From assembly GCA_024398095.1 (NCBI GenBank), contig JAKSJK010000003.1:1-64000 (forward strand): 64,000 nt of DNA, written 5' to 3'. This stretch comes from Bacteroidales bacterium. GTDB lineage: Bacteria; Bacteroidota; Bacteroidia; Bacteroidales; UBA932. A program made the position numbers and the translations under genes. The notes under the pieces are model-generated. The model searched no databases and was not told the origin of the DNA. It worked only from the letters and a program-made list of their open reading frames with translations. Within the stretch, counting starts at the first letter, position 1; the number at the start of each line of letters is the position of its first letter. Of this stretch, positions 26,263-36,103 are shown piece after piece.

Positions 26263-26712
26263 ATGAAATTAAATGAACTTAAGCCAGCTGCTGGCTCAAA
26301 AGGTAGAGAGAAGAGAGTCGGTCGTGGTGAGGGCTCAGGTCACGGTGGAACTTCCACCCGTGGTACCAAGGGTGCTCAGGCACGTTCAGGCTATGCTCGC
26401 AAGATCGGTTTCGAGGGTGGTCAGATGCCTATCCAGAGAAGACTTCCGAAGTTCGGTTTCACCAACCCTAACCGTGTAGAGTACAAGGCTATCAATGTAG
26501 CAACCCTCCAGGGTCTCGCTGAGAAGCTCAATGTTGAGGCAATCGACCTCGAGGTACTCCGCGCAGCAGGTTTCGCAAACAAGAACGAACTCGTGAAGAT
26601 CCTCGGCAACGGCGAACTCACCGCAAAGCTCGAAGTATCTGCAAACGCATTCTCAAAGTCAGCCATCGCTAAGATTGAGGCTGTTGGCGGCACTGCAAAA
26701 ACCATCGAATAA
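26263..26712 (+). CDS. rplO: 50S ribosomal protein L15
   Basis: Late 50S assembly protein. 149 residues with the Gly/Arg-rich start (LKPAAGSKGREKRVGRGEGS, GHGGTSTRGTKGAQARSG), FEGGQMPIQRRLPKFGF, and a C-terminal helix region. AGGAGG (26250-26255) precedes the ATG by 7 bases. secY begins 2 bases after the stop. Confidence 0.97.
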   Translation: MKLNELKPAAGSKGREKRVGRGEGSGHGGTSTRGTKGAQARSGYARKIGFEGGQMPIQRRLPKFGFTNPNRVEYKAINVATLQGLAEKLNVEAIDLEVLRAAGFANKNELVKILGNGELTAKLEVSANAFSKSAIAKIEAVGGTAKTIE

Positions 26713-26714
26713 CA

Positions 26715-28037
26715 ATGAAGAAATTCATTCAGACAATCAAGAATATCTACAAGATCGAGGAACTCCGCAAGAGAATCGGTTACACCCTTCTCCTCCTCGT
26801 GGTCTATCGTCTCGGCAGCTTCGTTGTGCTGCCGGGCATTGACCCTGAGGTCATCTCGGAATTCTCCAAGAGCATGGCCAACAGGACTGACGCGCTCAGC
26901 CTCCTGGACATGTTCTCCGGCGGTGCCTTCGGCAACGTATCGATCTTCGCTCTCGGTGTGATGCCTTACATTTCGGCATCCATCGTAATCCAGCTCCTCG
27001 GAGTCTTCGTTCCTTATTTCAGGAAGCTCCAGATGGAGGGAGAGAGCGGACGTAGGAAGATGAATCAGCTGACCAGATATCTGACCATCCTGATTCTCTG
27101 CATCCAGGGCCCTGCATACATGTCAAGCATCATGCACCAGTATCCAGCTGCATTCCTTGTATCTTCTAGGATGTATGTGATCGCAGCTACTCTGATACTC
27201 CTTGGTGGTTCGATGTTCGTAATGTGGCTTGGCGAGCGTATCACCGACCGCGGTATCGGCAACGGTATCTCACTCATCATCATGATCGGTATCATCGCCC
27301 GTCTTCCACGTGCGCTTGCTGCAGAGTGCATTTCCAAGTTCAACTCTACCACCGGCAGCATCCTGCTTCTCGTTGTAGAGCTTGTAGTCCTCTTCCTCGT
27401 GTTCATCGCAGCCATTGCACTTGTCCAGGCAGTCCGCAAGGTTCCTGTACAGTATGCAAAGCGTGTGATCGGCAACAAGCAGTATGGCGGTGTACGTCAG
27501 TACATTCCTCTCAAGGTCAACGCCGCTGGTGTGATGCCTATCATCTTCGCACAGGCAATCATGCTGTTCCCTATCCTCTTCTCACGTTTCGACGCAACCA
27601 GAGGTTTCGCAGCAGCGATGAGCAATTACACTGGCATCTGGTATAACCTGACATTCGGTATCCTCGTTGTTCTCTTCACCTATTTCTATACTGCCGTTAC
27701 GGTAAACCCTACCATGATGGCTGAGAATATGAAGCAGAACGGTGGATTCATCCCTGGAGTTAAGCCTGGAAAGGCAACCGTGGAGTACCTTGACTCTATC
27801 ATGTCAAGAGTGACCCTCCCTGGTTCCATCTTCCTCGCACTCATCGCCATCCTTCCTGCATTTGCAACGATCTGTGGCGTGAACAACCAGTTCGCAAGCT
27901 TCTTCGGAGGTACTTCCCTCCTGATCCTCGTGGGCGTTGTTCTCGATACTCTCCAGCAGATTGAGAGCCATCTTCTCATGCGTCACTATGATGGTTTGAT
28001 GAAGACTGGCCGTCTGACAGGACGTTCCGGAATGTAA
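26715..28037 (+). CDS. secY: Protein translocase subunit SecY
   Basis: Channel subunit of the Sec translocon in the inner membrane. 440 residues with ten helices. The first signature (YRLGSFVVLPGIDPEVI), the second (MPYISASIVIQLL) and the cytoplasmic loop VKPGKATVEYLDSIMSRVTL are visible. A plug-type segment (LLDMFSGGAFGN) follows the first helix. Placed as usual between rplO and map. Confidence 0.97.
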   Translation: MKKFIQTIKNIYKIEELRKRIGYTLLLLVVYRLGSFVVLPGIDPEVISEFSKSMANRTDALSLLDMFSGGAFGNVSIFALGVMPYISASIVIQLLGVFVPYFRKLQMEGESGRRKMNQLTRYLTILILCIQGPAYMSSIMHQYPAAFLVSSRMYVIAATLILLGGSMFVMWLGERITDRGIGNGISLIIMIGIIARLPRALAAECISKFNSTTGSILLLVVELVVLFLVFIAAIALVQAVRKVPVQYAKRVIGNKQYGGVRQYIPLKVNAAGVMPIIFAQAIMLFPILFSRFDATRGFAAAMSNYTGIWYNLTFGILVVLFTYFYTAVTVNPTMMAENMKQNGGFIPGVKPGKATVEYLDSIMSRVTLPGSIFLALIAILPAFATICGVNNQFASFFGGTSLLILVGVVLDTLQQIESHLLMRHYDGLMKTGRLTGRSGM

Positions 28038-28062
28038 TTTCGATTAGAATTCTGAGAAGGAA

Positions 28063-28830
28063 ATGATCAAGCCAAGAACAGAGGAAGAGATAGAGCTGAT
28101 GCGCGAGAATGGCATACTCGTCTCGAAGACGCTAGCCGAAGTCGGAAAATTGGTCGCCCCAGGTGTGACAACTGCTCAGTTGAATAGGGTGGCAGAGACC
28201 TTCATCCGCGATAACGGCGCTATCCCAAGCTTCCTCGGTTACGACGGCTTTCCTGCAGCACTCTGCATGTCTGTCAACGACGTGGTGGTACACGGATTCC
28301 CATCCGATTATGTACTCCAGGAAGGCGACATCGTGTCAGTAGACTGCGGAACCCTTTACAAAGGCTATAACGGTGATTCAGCATACACCTTTGCCGTAGG
28401 CGAGGTGGATGCTGAGACCCGGAAGCTTCTCGACGTCACCAAGGCGTCTCTGTACAAGGGTATCGAAGCAGCTGTTGCAGGTAACAGGACCGGTGACATT
28501 GGACACGCGGTACAGACGTACGCTGAGTCATTCGGCTTTTCCGTTGTCCGGGAGTTGGAAGGACACGGAATCGGACGTGAGATGCACGAACAGCCAGGCG
28601 TTCCTAACTACGGAAAGCAGGGCAAGGGCACAAAACTCGTCGACGGAATGACCATCTGTATTGAGCCTATGATCAATGCTGGTACCAGAGGTGTGTATCT
28701 TGCAAGAAATGGTTGGGCAGTGCACACAGCGGACCACAGGAAGTCTGCTCACTACGAGCTTACGGTTGTTGTCAGAAAAGGTCATGCGGAACAGCTTTCC
28801 ACCTTTGAGTTCATCGAAAATATATTATAA
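28063..28830 (+). CDS. map: Methionine aminopeptidase, type I
   Basis: Removes the N-terminal Met from new proteins. 255 residues with the metal ligands in context: [18 protein letters not shown] (two Asp), [18 protein letters not shown] (His, with the substrate-side His), MTICIEPMI (Glu) and a final Glu in [10 protein letters not shown]. Family length. Found between secY and infA, as in many bacteria. Confidence 0.97.
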   Translation: MIKPRTEEEIELMRENGILVSKTLAEVGKLVAPGVTTAQLNRVAETFIRDNGAIPSFLGYDGFPAALCMSVNDVVVHGFPSDYVLQEGDIVSVDCGTLYKGYNGDSAYTFAVGEVDAETRKLLDVTKASLYKGIEAAVAGNRTGDIGHAVQTYAESFGFSVVRELEGHGIGREMHEQPGVPNYGKQGKGTKLVDGMTICIEPMINAGTRGVYLARNGWAVHTADHRKSAHYELTVVVRKGHAEQLSTFEFIENIL

Positions 28831-28859
28831 AAGTTAAATCATTAAGTGAGATTTCAGAT

Positions 28860-29078
28860 ATGCCAAAGCAGTCAGCTATCGAACAGGAAGGCACAATCGT
28901 CGAGACTCTTCCTAACGCCATGTTCAAAGTGGAGTTGGAAAACGGTCACGTCATCATTGCCCACATCTCCGGTAAGATGAGGATGAATTACATCAAGATT
29001 CTCCCGGGTGACAGGGTAAAGGTGGAGATGTCGCCTTATGATCTAACAAAAGGAAGAATATTTTTCAGGTACAAATAA
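28860..29078 (+). CDS. infA: Translation initiation factor IF-1
   Basis: 72-residue OB-fold factor that binds the A-site of the 30S subunit during initiation. Motifs: [60 protein letters not shown] and FRYK at the end. Length is exactly typical. Confidence 0.97.
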   Translation: MPKQSAIEQEGTIVETLPNAMFKVELENGHVIIAHISGKMRMNYIKILPGDRVKVEMSPYDLTKGRIFFRYK

Positions 29079-29090
29079 ATCCTTACTATA

Positions 29091-29207
29091 ATGAAAGTCA
29101 AAACTTCCATCAAGAAGCGCAGCGAAGATTGCAAGATCGTCAAGCGTAAAGGCCGTCTTTATGTCATCTGCAAGAAGAACCCTAAGTTCAAGATGCGCCA
29201 AGGTTAA
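29091..29207 (+). CDS. rpmJ: 50S ribosomal protein L36
   Basis: A 38-residue gene read directly from the sequence between infA and rps[21 protein letters not shown], then [18 protein letters not shown]. The usual zinc ribbon of L36 has three Cys and one His. Here only two Cys remain (14 and 27) and the His is gone, so zinc binding is probably lost. L36 forms with reduced cysteines are known in Bacteroidetes. Confidence 0.94.
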   Translation: MKVKTSIKKRSEDCKIVKRKGRLYVICKKNPKFKMRQG

Positions 29208-29238
29208 TATCGTATAACAATTTAAGTAAACATAGATT

Positions 29239-29616
29239 ATGGCAAGAATAGCCGGTGTTGATTTACCTAACAACAAGCAGGGAGAGATAGGTCTTACCTA
29301 TATCTTCGGTATCGGCCGCAGCTCATCAAAGAAGATCCTCGAGGAGTGCGGTATCGATCCAACCATCAAGTGTGGTGACTGGAACGACGATCAGGTCGCT
29401 GCGATCCGTACCAAGATTGGCGAGGAGTACAAGATCGAGGGTGAGCTCCGCTCTACCATCCAGATGAACATCAAGCGCCTCATGGACGTAGGATGCTACA
29501 GAGGAATCCGTCACCGTCTCGGCCTTCCTGTACGTGGTCAGAGCACCAAGAACAACGCACGTACCAGAAAGGGTAAGAAGAAAACCGTTGCAAACAAGAA
29601 GAAGGCAACTAAATAA
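29239..29616 (+). CDS. rpsM: 30S ribosomal protein S13
   Basis: 30S head protein that contacts the P-site tRNA and 50S subunit. 125 residues: [34 protein letters not shown], then [20 protein letters not shown] and a basic tail ([17 protein letters not shown]). First gene of the classical alpha operon segment. Confidence 0.97.
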   Translation: MARIAGVDLPNNKQGEIGLTYIFGIGRSSSKKILEECGIDPTIKCGDWNDDQVAAIRTKIGEEYKIEGELRSTIQMNIKRLMDVGCYRGIRHRLGLPVRGQSTKNNARTRKGKKKTVANKKKATK

Positions 29617-29628
29617 TTTTGATGAATT

Positions 29629-30018
29629 ATGGCAAAGAAAACTACTACAACAAAGAAGAGAGTTGTCAAGGTTGACGCTTATGGCGAGGCTCATATTTCA
29701 TCGACCTTCAACAACGTCATCGTTACTCTCACAAACAGCGTAGGTCAGGTTATCAGCTGGTCATCAGCAGGTAAGAGTGGCTTCCGCGGTTCAAAGAAGA
29801 ACACTCCTTATGCAGCTCAGGTTGCTGCGCAGGATTGTGCAAAGACCGCTTATGACCTCGGTCTCCGCAAGGTCAAGGCTTATGTAAAGGGTCCTGGTCA
29901 GGGTCGTGAGTCCGCAATCAGAACCATCCACGGTGCAGGTATCGAGGTAACCGAGATCATCGACGTTACACCAATGCCACACAACGGATGCCGTCCAAAA
30001 GGCCGTCGTAAAGTCTAA
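29629..30018 (+). CDS. rpsK: 30S ribosomal protein S11
   Basis: 30S platform protein of 129 residues. Motifs: [60 protein letters not shown] and the C-terminal [16 protein letters not shown]. Spacing 12 bases from rpsM and 25 to rpsD. Confidence 0.98.
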   Translation: MAKKTTTTKKRVVKVDAYGEAHISSTFNNVIVTLTNSVGQVISWSSAGKSGFRGSKKNTPYAAQVAAQDCAKTAYDLGLRKVKAYVKGPGQGRESAIRTIHGAGIEVTEIIDVTPMPHNGCRPKGRRKV

Positions 30019-30043
30019 TCAACAATTTTAAAGAAAAACTACT

Positions 30044-30646
30044 ATGGCAAGATATACAGGACCTAGTACAAAAATCGCTCGTAAGTTCGGCGAGCCTGTA
30101 TTCGGTGAGGACAAGTACTTCGAGAAGAGGAACTATCCTTCAGGACAGCACGGCCTCGCACGCAAGCGTAAGAAAGTTTCTGAGTATGGTACTCAGCTCA
30201 AGGAGAAGCAGAAAGTTAAATACACCTACGGCGTTCTCGAGCGCCAGTTCCGTAACCTCTACGAGAAGGCTTCCCGTATGAAGGGTCAGAAGGGTGAGAA
30301 CCTTATCATGCTCCTCGAGTCCCGTCTCGACAACATCGTATACCGTATGGGTATCGCTCCTACCCGTGCAGCTGCACGTCAGCTCGTTTCACACTGCCAC
30401 ATCACCAAGAACGGTGAGGTTTGCAACATTCCTTCATCACTCGTTAAGCCAGGTGACGTTGTTGCAGTACGTGAGCGTTCAAAGAGCCTCGAGGTTATCA
30501 CCAACAGCGTAGCAGCAGCTAAGAAGTACTCTTGGATCGAGTTCGACGCAAAGTCACTCACCGGCAAGTACCTCAACACTCCTGCACGTGAGGAGATTCC
30601 TGAGACCATCAACGAGCAGCTCATCGTCGAGCTCTACTCTAAGTAA
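30044..30646 (+). CDS. rpsD: 30S ribosomal protein S4
   Basis: Primary-binding 30S protein and, in E. coli, repressor of the alpha operon. 200 residues starting [17 protein letters not shown] without the zinc-finger cysteines at the N-terminus. The S4 RNA-binding domain ([20 protein letters not shown], then [14 protein letters not shown]) is intact. Confidence 0.97.
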   Translation: MARYTGPSTKIARKFGEPVFGEDKYFEKRNYPSGQHGLARKRKKVSEYGTQLKEKQKVKYTYGVLERQFRNLYEKASRMKGQKGENLIMLLESRLDNIVYRMGIAPTRAAARQLVSHCHITKNGEVCNIPSSLVKPGDVVAVRERSKSLEVITNSVAAAKKYSWIEFDAKSLTGKYLNTPAREEIPETINEQLIVELYSK

Positions 30647-30672
30647 TCGTTAACACCCTAAAAGAAACTTAT

Positions 30673-31683
30673 ATGGCAATCTTAGCATTTCAGAAGCCAG
30701 AGAAGGTGATCATGCTCGAGGGCACTGATACCGTCGGCCGCTTCGAGTTCCGCCCTCTCGAGCCGGGATTCGCACAGACCATCGGTAACTCTATCCGCCG
30801 TGTGCTCGTCTCATCTCTGGAAGGTTTTGCTATCAACTCAATCCGCATTGCTGGTGTCGAGCAGGAGTTCGCTACCATCCAGGGCGTGATCGAGGGTATG
30901 CAGGACATCATCCTTAACCTCAAGCAGGTTCGTTTCAAGAGAATGGTGGACACTGTAGACTCTGAGGTAGCAAACATTGTTATCAGCGGCAAGCAGGAGT
31001 TTACCGCTGAGGATATCTCAAAGGGATTGTCTTCTTTCAAGGTGCTGAACCCTGAGCTTCACATCTGTTCTCTCGAGCCGGCTGTAAAGTTGGAGATTGA
31101 GATCACTGTAGGCAAGGGCCGCGGTTTCGTTCCTGCAGAGGAAAGCCGTGATCCTAACGCTCCTATCGGAACCATTCCGGTAGATGCAGTGTACACTCCG
31201 ATCGTCAATGTAAACTGGACTCGCGAGGACTGGCGTGTTGAGCAGAAGACCGACTACGAGAAGCTTACTCTCGACATCGTTACCGATGGCTCGATCTCTC
31301 CTATGAACGCCCTCCAGGAGGCTGCAAACATCCTCATCTACCACTTTGGTCTCTTCACTGATGGCAAGACCATCGGACCGGATCCGACCGAGGGCGGTGA
31401 GAAGGCACCTCTCAATGACGAAGAGCAGAAGCTGCGTCGCAAGCTTCTCCAGAAACTCTCCGACATGGGCCTCTCAGTACGTGCATACAACTGCCTCAAG
31501 GCAGCTGACATCGATACTTTCGCAGACCTCGTTTCCTACTCCCGTCCAGAACTCATGAAGTTCCGTAACTTCGGTAGGAAGTCACTCGCTGAGATCGATG
31601 AGCTCGTAGAGAGAATGCAGCTCTCATTCGGAATGGATGTAACCAAGTATAATATCGAACCCAAGAAAAAGATTAATCAATAA
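30673..31683 (+). CDS. rpoA: RNA polymerase subunit alpha
   Basis: Scaffold subunit of RNA polymerase. 336 residues: the N-terminal dimerisation domain with [20 protein letters not shown] and [18 protein letters not shown], a linker rich in Glu and Gly ([18 protein letters not shown]), and a C-terminal domain at about 255-325 with [20 protein letters not shown] and the helix-hairpin-helix [15 protein letters not shown]. The stop overlaps the rplQ start by one base. Confidence 0.98.
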   Translation: MAILAFQKPEKVIMLEGTDTVGRFEFRPLEPGFAQTIGNSIRRVLVSSLEGFAINSIRIAGVEQEFATIQGVIEGMQDIILNLKQVRFKRMVDTVDSEVANIVISGKQEFTAEDISKGLSSFKVLNPELHICSLEPAVKLEIEITVGKGRGFVPAEESRDPNAPIGTIPVDAVYTPIVNVNWTREDWRVEQKTDYEKLTLDIVTDGSISPMNALQEAANILIYHFGLFTDGKTIGPDPTEGGEKAPLNDEEQKLRRKLLQKLSDMGLSVRAYNCLKAADIDTFADLVSYSRPELMKFRNFGRKSLAEIDELVERMQLSFGMDVTKYNIEPKKKINQ

Positions 31684-32147
31684 TGAGGCACAATAAAGCA
31701 ATCAACCACCTTGGTCGCAAGAGTGGTCACCGCAAAGCCCTTATGGCAAACATGGCTTCTTCACTCATCCTCCACAAGAGGATCGAGACCACCGTTGCCA
31801 AGGCAAAAGCTCTCCAGCCATACGTAGAGCCACTCATTACCAAGTCTAAGGAGGATACCACCGCATCCCGCCGTTGCGTATTCAGCTACCTCAAGAGCAA
31901 GGAAGCAGTCACTGAGCTCTTCCGCACCATCGCTCCTAAGATCGCTGAGCGTCCAGGTGGATACACCCGCATCCTCAAGACTGGTTTCCGTCAGGGTGAT
32001 GGCGCTGACATGGCAATCATCGAGCTCGTAGACTTCAACGAGGCAGCACTTGCAAGCAAGCCAGCTGAGAAGAAGGCTACCCGCCGCAGCCGCGCAAAGA
32101 AGGCTGAGGCAGCCGAGGCTCCAGCAGCAGAGGCACAGGCAGAGTAA
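31683..32147 (+). CDS. rplQ: 50S ribosomal protein L17
   Basis: Tunnel-exit protein. 154 residues, the first 120 being the family core ([20 protein letters not shown] at the start, [40 protein letters not shown]). It ends in a Lys/Arg then Ala/Glu-rich tail of about 30 residues ([20 protein letters not shown]), which is common in Bacteroidetes. Last gene of the ribosomal operon. Confidence 0.97.
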   Translation: MRHNKAINHLGRKSGHRKALMANMASSLILHKRIETTVAKAKALQPYVEPLITKSKEDTTASRRCVFSYLKSKEAVTELFRTIAPKIAERPGGYTRILKTGFRQGDGADMAIIELVDFNEAALASKPAEKKATRRSRAKKAEAAEAPAAEAQAE

Positions 32148-32170
32148 TTCCAGCCTGACTCCATAATTAA

Positions 32171-32201
32171 AGCGGTTCCCGTCCAGGGGGCCGCTTTTTT
32201 G
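32171..32201 (+). terminator. Rho-independent terminator after rplQ
   Basis: AGCGGTTCCC (32171-32180) pairs with GGGGGCCGCT (32186-32195), with two T-G wobbles, around GTCCA, followed by a run of T. It closes the rplP-rplQ operon. Confidence 0.88.
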
Positions 32202-32241
32202 TAAATAATGCCTATCTTCGTTGAAAATAACCACATTTTTC

Positions 32242-33384
32242 ATGGACAGAAGGAAATTTCTCGCAATATCTGCTCTCGGCGTGGCAACGGCTGCGGTGGA
32301 TCCGTTGGTTCCAGCCGCACAGGCCAAAGGATTCAAACCGGGCCGCAAAGAGAAGGCGGCCGGAGAGTATTCAATCGTAATTCTCGGTGATACACACTTC
32401 GACACGGAACCCGCCGAGGTGTATCATTCCGACTATAATGAAAAGGTAGAGTGGCTCAATCGCGTCCAGCGTGCAGAATTTGCACGCAACGGAGAGATGT
32501 GGAGGGAGCGCTGTCCGCGCATGATGAAGCGCGCCTCCGGACTTGTTGGCCAGGACACCCGCATGGTCTTCCAGATGGGAGACCTGATCCAGGGTGACTG
32601 CGGCAATCCGGAAGTCCATAAAAAGATGCTTGAGGATGTGATGAACAGCTTCAAGGGTACCTTGGGAGGCCTTCCGTTCGTTACAGTATGCGGAAATCAC
32701 GACATCCGAGGCACCAAGGCGGGCGAGGCTTACAACGAATATATGCCAGCCAGAATGTCCCGGGAACTGGGCAGGAAGATCGAGAAGACGACCTTTGCCT
32801 TCACCATCGGGCCGGACGCTTATATCTTCATAGACTTCGAGCGCAGGGATGCGGATGAGATCGAGAAGCTGCTCAAGGAGACCGAGGGGGCGCGCTACAC
32901 CTTCGTGGTGGTTCACGGCCCGGTTTTCCCATACGATGCCAATTCCTGCAGATGGTTCCTCTTCGGAAAGGAAAAGTACGATGAGCAGCGCCGTCGTTTC
33001 AGGAAACTTTTTGCAGAGCGTAATGTGATTGTCCTATGCGGACATACCCACAAAATCGAGCTTGCGGACTGGTTCGGCGACGGCGGACGCATCACCCAGA
33101 TGACCATGAACAGCGTGTGGAGCAAAGAGGCTCTGAAGGACATCAAAGTGGATTCGCGGGGGGCTGCGATGTACGGCGAACTCCGAAAGGGAGGCCTAAA
33201 CGATGACGGTACCCCGGTCAAGGACGAAAGCGCAGTTTTCGAAGAGTACCGTCCCGGTCTGAAGAGATATTACCATGCCGGTGGCGCCGGCTCGTTCAAG
33301 ATGAATGTGTCTTCCCATGGAGTTGTGATCGATTTCTATGGCGGCGACTCGGAGGAGATAACAGAGTCTTTCGTGTTGAGATAG
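32242..33384 (+). CDS. Tat-type exported metallophosphoesterase
   Basis: The 380-residue protein begins MDRRKFLAISALGVATAAVD, a twin-arginine-like signal (DRRKFL). All five calcineurin metal blocks are present: VILGDTHFD, FQMGDLIQGD, VTVCGNHDIRG, VVVHGPVFP and VLCGHTHKIE. Substrate unknown; the setting beside glycosidases suggests it removes phosphate from a glycan or nucleotide in the periplasm. I start at the ATG at 32242; a TTG at 32221 is in frame but would bury the signal. A TATCTTCG at 32213-32220 could be its -7 box. Confidence 0.82.
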   Translation: MDRRKFLAISALGVATAAVDPLVPAAQAKGFKPGRKEKAAGEYSIVILGDTHFDTEPAEVYHSDYNEKVEWLNRVQRAEFARNGEMWRERCPRMMKRASGLVGQDTRMVFQMGDLIQGDCGNPEVHKKMLEDVMNSFKGTLGGLPFVTVCGNHDIRGTKAGEAYNEYMPARMSRELGRKIEKTTFAFTIGPDAYIFIDFERRDADEIEKLLKETEGARYTFVVVHGPVFPYDANSCRWFLFGKEKYDEQRRRFRKLFAERNVIVLCGHTHKIELADWFGDGGRITQMTMNSVWSKEALKDIKVDSRGAAMYGELRKGGLNDDGTPVKDESAVFEEYRPGLKRYYHAGGAGSFKMNVSSHGVVIDFYGGDSEEITESFVLR

Positions 33385-33440
33385 ATTCCCGTGCGTAGTA
33401 CCCAGCAATATCCGTCTTATTGTAAACAAATGAATGATAT

Positions 33441-34370
33441 ATGAAGAAACTTACAATCCTCCTCGTCGCCATGAGCATGCTGGCGGCCTGCAAGAGCGCA
33501 GAATTCCACAATCCTATTTCCGAACTCTGGTACGCCGATCCGGAAGCTATAGTCTATGACGGCGAATGCTGGATCTTCCCGACTTGGAGCCAGCCATTCG
33601 ATGACCAGCTCCATTTCGACGCTTTTTCTTCAACGGACCTCAAAACCTGGACCCGTCACGAGAATATCCTCACCCAGGATGGTTGCAGCTGGATAAGGCG
33701 CGCCCTCTGGGCCCCTGCGTCAATAAGGCATAATGGGAAATATTACCTCTTCTTCGGAGCCAACGACATCCACGAGGGCGAGCACGGCGGCATCGGTGTT
33801 GCCGTGGCTGACAAGCCTGAAGGTCCGTATGTGGACGCGATCGGAGAGCCGCTCATCGGCGAGATCGTAAATGGCGCACAGCCTATCGACCAGTGCGTGT
33901 TCCGCGACGACGACGGTACCATATACATGTACTACGGCGGTTGGAAGCACTGCAATATGGGCATACTCAACGATGACCTCAACGGCTTCGTTCCGTTCGA
34001 AGACGGCGCCATCTTCAAGGAGGTGACGCCTAAGGACTATGTTGAGGGCCCGTTCATGCTCAAGAAGGACGGCAAGTATTATTTCATGTGGAGTGAGGGC
34101 GGCTGGACCAGGTCTGACTACAGGGTAGCCTACGCCATCTCGGACTCTCCGTTCGGCCCATTCGAACGCCTCGCCACCATTCTCGAGCAGGATCCCGAGA
34201 TCGGAACCGGTGCTGGCCACCATTCAGTAATAAAGGTGAAGGATGAGTACTACATCGTATACCACCGCCATCCTCTCGGCAGCACCGACGGAAACAACCG
34301 TGTGGTCTGCATCGACAGGCTCGAATTTGCGGAGGACGGAACTATCCTTCCGGTGAAGATGACAAAATAA
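33441..34370 (+). CDS. GH43-type glycoside hydrolase, lipoprotein
   Basis: 309 residues with a lipoprotein signal (MKKLTILLVAMSMLAAC, Cys17), so probably at the outer membrane or periplasm. The five-bladed propeller pattern of family 43 is clear, and the three acidic catalytic positions are present: Asp33 in WYADPEA, Asp150 in PIDQCVF and Glu202 in VEGPFML. Repeated YYLFFGAND, YMYYGG and YYFMWSEGG blade strands support the fold. GH43 enzymes act on arabinose, xylose or galactose linkages; the specificity cannot be read from sequence. Followed 12 bases later by the alpha-galactosidase gene. Confidence 0.82.
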   Translation: MKKLTILLVAMSMLAACKSAEFHNPISELWYADPEAIVYDGECWIFPTWSQPFDDQLHFDAFSSTDLKTWTRHENILTQDGCSWIRRALWAPASIRHNGKYYLFFGANDIHEGEHGGIGVAVADKPEGPYVDAIGEPLIGEIVNGAQPIDQCVFRDDDGTIYMYYGGWKHCNMGILNDDLNGFVPFEDGAIFKEVTPKDYVEGPFMLKKDGKYYFMWSEGGWTRSDYRVAYAISDSPFGPFERLATILEQDPEIGTGAGHHSVIKVKDEYYIVYHRHPLGSTDGNNRVVCIDRLEFAEDGTILPVKMTK

Positions 34371-34382
34371 TTCCCAAAAGAT

Positions 34383-36041
34383 ATGAAAAAGACTCTCGGA
34401 GTATTGATAACAGCCCTGCTGTCTATGGCGGCGGTGCCGCAGGCCTATGCACAGAATTCGGATGATCCGGTGGACAAAGTGGTATACGAGACCGTGCCTG
34501 TCCCTGATTATTCGGCCTATATATTGACGCCGAAGGTTCCCGACACACCCCGCATCAACGGAGCGCGTGTCTACGGCCAGCGACCGGGCGCGGAATTTCT
34601 GTTCAAGATCCCTGCTTCGGGAGTCCGTCCAATGAAATTCGCGGCCAAGGGACTGCCAAAGGGCCTTAAACTTGATCCCGAGACCGGCATCATCAGGGGC
34701 AAGGCAAAGAAGGCGGGCACTTACAACGTGACGCTTACAGCGACCAATTCCCTGGGCAGCGACACAAAGAGCCTGCGCATCGAGATCGGCGACAAACTCC
34801 TTTTGACCCCGCCTATGGGATGGAGCAGCTGGAACTGCTTCGGCAACACCATCAGCCAGGAACATGCGATGGCAATGGGCAAGGCTTTCCTTGATTTCGG
34901 GCTGGATCAGCACGGCTGGTCCTACATCAACCTGGACGATGGCTGGCAGTATGACCGTGGCGGCAAGTACAACGCCATCATGCCAAACAGCAAGTTCCCG
35001 GACATCAAGGGTCTCTCCGACTATCTCCATGAGAACGGTCTCAAGTTCGGTATCTATTCCGGACCGTGGATCGGTACTTATGCGGGCCACATCGGCGAGA
35101 CCTGCGACAACCCGGAGGGAAAGTATTACTGGGTGGAGCAGGGCGTCTGTGACAAGCATCACAAGATTGACAGGGATGTGATCCCGCGTGACTCGACCTG
35201 GCGTTTCGAGGAGTATCATTTCGAAGATGCTGACGCGAAGCAGTGGGCAGAGTGGGGTGTCGACTACATGAAGTACGACTGGAATCCGAACGACCACTAT
35301 TCTCTCGTTGCGATGTATGAAGCCCTCCGTGCCACAGGCCGCGACATTGTCTACAGCATCTCCAACTCGGCTCCGCTCCCGCTTGCAGCAGACCTTATGA
35401 AGTATTCACAGCTTTGGAGAACAACCGGCGACATCCGCGACAACTGGAAGAGCGTCAGCGACATTGCCTTCAACCGCCAGGATGTCTGGGCAGGATACCG
35501 CCGTCCGGGCGCATGGCCGGATGCCGACATGATGGTCCTTGGATGTGTGGGCTGGGGCAAGTATGAGCACGCGATCAATCCTACCCACCTCACCCCTGAC
35601 GAGCAGTACACCCACATGACCATGTGGTGCATGCTCAGTGCGCCTTTGATTCTGGGCTGTGACCTTACCCGTGCCGACGACTTCCTCCTCAGTCTGCTGA
35701 CCAACGACGAGGTGCTGGCGATAGACCAGGACGAACTCGGCCTTTCTCCGGCAAAGCGCTACGGCGACGCCACCTATGCCACCTATATCAAATGTCTCTC
35801 AGACGGAGGCCTGGCAGTGGCCATGTTCAATCTTTCCGACAGCCCGAAGATGATAGGCTTCGTGCCGCGCAGCCTCGGTCTGGTGGAGGATCAGCAGATC
35901 CGCGACCTCTGGCGCCAGCAGGATCTGGGCACCGTCGGTTTCAGGGACAGGTGGGAGAGAGAAGTTGCCCCTCACGGTGTCTGCTTCCTCAAGCTCAGCC
36001 CAGGCTATGTCAACTCCAAACCTATGGGCAAGCTCAGGTAA
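34383..36041 (+). CDS. GH27 alpha-galactosidase with N-terminal Ig-like domain
   Basis: 552 residues: signal peptide ending near AYAQ (22), a putative Ig-like domain at about 30-140 (GLPKGLKLDPETGIIRGKAK, with KAGTYNVTLTATN), then the GH27 barrel starting LTPPMGWSSWNCFG. The nucleophile is Asp299 in YMKYDWN and the acid/base Asp350 in WRTTGDIRDNW. A beta-sandwich C-terminal domain follows. It should release terminal alpha-galactose in the periplasm or at the surface. The NPxHLTPDEQYTHM segment and LGCDLT are also typical. It is the last gene before the sigma factor promoter. Confidence 0.9.
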   Translation: MKKTLGVLITALLSMAAVPQAYAQNSDDPVDKVVYETVPVPDYSAYILTPKVPDTPRINGARVYGQRPGAEFLFKIPASGVRPMKFAAKGLPKGLKLDPETGIIRGKAKKAGTYNVTLTATNSLGSDTKSLRIEIGDKLLLTPPMGWSSWNCFGNTISQEHAMAMGKAFLDFGLDQHGWSYINLDDGWQYDRGGKYNAIMPNSKFPDIKGLSDYLHENGLKFGIYSGPWIGTYAGHIGETCDNPEGKYYWVEQGVCDKHHKIDRDVIPRDSTWRFEEYHFEDADAKQWAEWGVDYMKYDWNPNDHYSLVAMYEALRATGRDIVYSISNSAPLPLAADLMKYSQLWRTTGDIRDNWKSVSDIAFNRQDVWAGYRRPGAWPDADMMVLGCVGWGKYEHAINPTHLTPDEQYTHMTMWCMLSAPLILGCDLTRADDFLLSLLTNDEVLAIDQDELGLSPAKRYGDATYATYIKCLSDGGLAVAMFNLSDSPKMIGFVPRSLGLVEDQQIRDLWRQQDLGTVGFRDRWEREVAPHGVCFLKLSPGYVNSKPMGKLR

Positions 36042-36045
36042 TTGA

Positions 36046-36078
36046 TTGCGACAAAGTCAATTTTTTTGTGTAGCTTTG
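36046..36078 (+). promoter_or_regulatory. Promoter of the ECF sigma gene
   Basis: TTG at 36046-36048, a 22-base spacer and TAGCTTTG at 36071-36078. It starts immediately after the alpha-galactosidase stop, so the sigma factor gene can be expressed apart from the glycosidases. Confidence 0.6.
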
Positions 36079-36103
36079 GGTCACTGAAACTGATGACCCT
36101 GCT

